A stretch of 64,000 nucleotides of DNA from Phymatolithon calcareum (taxonomy: Eukaryota; Rhodophyta; Florideophyceae; Hapalidiales), in NCBI GenBank assembly GCA_977006965.1, contig OZ345355.1:2108001-2172000 (forward strand), in the 5' to 3' direction. A program made the position numbers and the translations under genes. The notes under the pieces are model-generated. The model worked only from the letters and a program-made list of their open reading frames with translations, did no database searches and was not told the origin of the DNA. This document shows, piece by piece, positions 62,598-64,000 of the stretch; positions within the stretch are counted from its first letter, which is position 1, and every line of letters starts with the position of its first letter.

Positions 62598-64000
62598 AAT
62601 TGCGCTAAATTCTCAGCCCATATCTCAGCGACATGCCATAGCACCGAAAAGTGGCAACCCGGACTAAGAAAATTCTCCTGCACAGAGGACATGAGGACAA
62701 AAATTGAAGCGGCTATCCGTAAAGCACCAAACGGAAAGGCACCAGGCTTAGACGAGGTGAAGGCTGAAATGCTAAAAGTCGATATATCGCTCAATGCCGA
62801 AGTGCTTACAGCCTTGTGGGAGGCCTGCGGGAGATGTGGAGACACGCCTCTGCACTGGCAGAAAGCGCTCCTCGTCCCAATACACAAGAAGGGGGCACAC
62901 GAGGACCCCGGAAACTACCGACCGATTTCCTTGCTGAGCCACGCAAGGAAAATTATTGAGACAGCGATTGATATGAAGCTGCGCACAGTATACTCAAACC
63001 ACTGGTATCAGCTTGGGTTCCAAAAGGGGAAGAGCACTGAACTGGCCATCCTAAGAGCTACTGAGCTACTAAAAGAGGATCAGAGATGTGTAGCAGTATT
63101 GGACCTTAAGGCTGCCTACGACACAGTACCGAGAGTACACTTGGTGAACAGAATGAGACAAGTACTGCCCAAGGAGATCTGCGCAATGGCCGAGACGTTC
63201 TTGACACCATCCTGGGTAGCAACAATTGGTGATGCGAACAGGAACTGGTTTCTAGTGGACAGGGGGGTCCCACAAGGGTCCCCTCTCAGTCCAAGCCTCT
63301 ACAACATCTTCATGGATGAATTCGCCGAGCGAATGAGCCGGGCATCAAAAACCTGGGCTGAAGTACCGGCTATCCTCTTCGCAGACGATGTTCTTCTCTC
63401 TGCGAAATCACCCGCTGCACTGCAAGGACTATTGGATATAGCTACCCAATGGGCACAAGAGCGAGATATGACTTGGAACACTAAACAAGGGAAAAGCGAA
63501 GTCCTCGAATCAGAGGAAACATTGGGCAAGACATTCAAGCTAGCGAACAAGGTACTAGCACAAGTTCTGGAGGTCACGTACCTTGGAGTATCCATAGACC
63601 CCGGAGGAGTCACAGATACGTTAATGATGCAACGACTAAAGAAAGCAAGGACGGCCGTATACGAGTTGCGTACACTGGGAGTGTTCAAGAAAGGGCTGAG
63701 TATACAGAAGTGTATTCAGATATACAAGGCGCTAGTACAGCCACGCTGGGAGTACGCAATGCACTTAACGCCCTGGACAGAAGACGTACAAAATGCTGTC
63801 AAGGAAGTAGAAGCAACATTCTTCAATCAAGTATTCGGGCCACTGGCCCGAGGAAGGACGGATAGGCTCCGTCTCCTGTGCCGGATCCAGGCGGCCGCAC
63901 ATCGACGAGAAATGTTGGCCTTCAAAATGCTGAGAAGGAACAAGGCGAAAGAACGTATGTATTCAAAAGAAGTGCCCGAAAGAAGAAACAACCATGAATG
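62598..64000 (+). CDS. Family A reverse transcriptase, open to window end (partial)
   Basis: The frame is open without a stop from 62583 to 64000 (about 467 codons from 62598; first ATG at 62691). RT landmarks: IRKAPNGKAPGLDEVKAEML (about 62720), PVHKKG-type block PIHKKGAHEDPGNYRPISLL (about 62880), GFQKGKSTELAILRATELLK (63020), motif A VLDLKAAYDTVP (about 63100), motif B RGVPQGSPLSPSLYNIFMDE (about 63265), motif C LFADDVLLS (about 63375), then YLGVSIDPGGVTD, PRWEYAMHLTPW and RLLCRIQAAAHRREMLAFKM. All RT catalytic Asp residues are present. It synthesises cDNA at the nicked target in this class. The upstream endonuclease is truncated and separated by a SINE, so this copy is probably not autonomous although its RT is undamaged here. 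Confidence 0.85.

Larger units (their letters stand above)
61399..64000 (+). mobile_element. Family A LINE, longest copy, cut by window end
   Basis: It is 5'-truncated within the endonuclease domain, carries a SINE-like insertion at 62161-62596, and continues beyond 64000. Confidence 0.85.

Overview
The window looks like repeat-dense nuclear DNA from a eukaryote. The evidence is many non-LTR retrotransposon (LINE) fragments with endonuclease and reverse-transcriptase motifs, poly-A or (CTT)n 3' ends and 10-16 bp target duplications, together with LTR, hAT-like and MULE-like elements. I saw no introns, rRNA, intact tRNA, operons or CRISPR. The LINE ORF1 remnants (basic N-terminus, zinc ribbon, an FIGGDILE-type block) remind me of elements from early-diverging fungi, but I cannot fix the host from sequence alone. 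Most reading frames are broken transposon genes or their antisense shadows. Family letters A-I below are labels I assigned by comparing copies inside this window.

Layout. 1-17260 is a LINE graveyard: family I (566-2365, minus), A (3112-4400, minus), a near-complete but frameshifted G element (4970-8704, minus), inverted ORF1 copies (9470-10560 plus; 10889-12359 minus), and two inverted D copies (12388-13779, 14830-17175) that appear to have inverted the DNA between them. A 750-bp MITE sits in one D copy. 20563-25548 is a large inverted repeat with a VOC (glyoxalase/PhnB-like) gene in each arm facing outward; the left arm carries a 328-bp hAT-like MITE that the right arm lacks. 25623-35089 holds an old LTR remnant, a young non-autonomous LTR element with identical LTRs and a 40-bp minisatellite that is open in three frames (28575-30071), two copies of an unknown R2 repeat gene, and a MULE remnant split by two LINE insertions. 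35140-40440 is one F-family LINE with at least four nested LINE insertions.

42040-57562 holds the most gene-like material: an intronless family of unknown function (here called P). It has two close copies in a segmental duplication (42534-43337 and 47678-48484, minus), a diverged third copy with a repeat-rich N-terminus in another frame (56487-57562, plus), and a short fragment (about 52170-52322). An in-frame codon indel and a TATA-like site at identical spacing support real coding. From 57737 to the end there is a second copy of an unknown ORF block, further LINEs, and at the right edge an A-family LINE whose RT domain is open and runs off the window. A 436-bp SINE-like element is inserted between its endonuclease and RT regions.

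Insertions were dated mainly by comparing filled and empty copies within the window, so many element boundaries are good to a few bases. Function calls for the P, Q and R2 families are deliberately left open.
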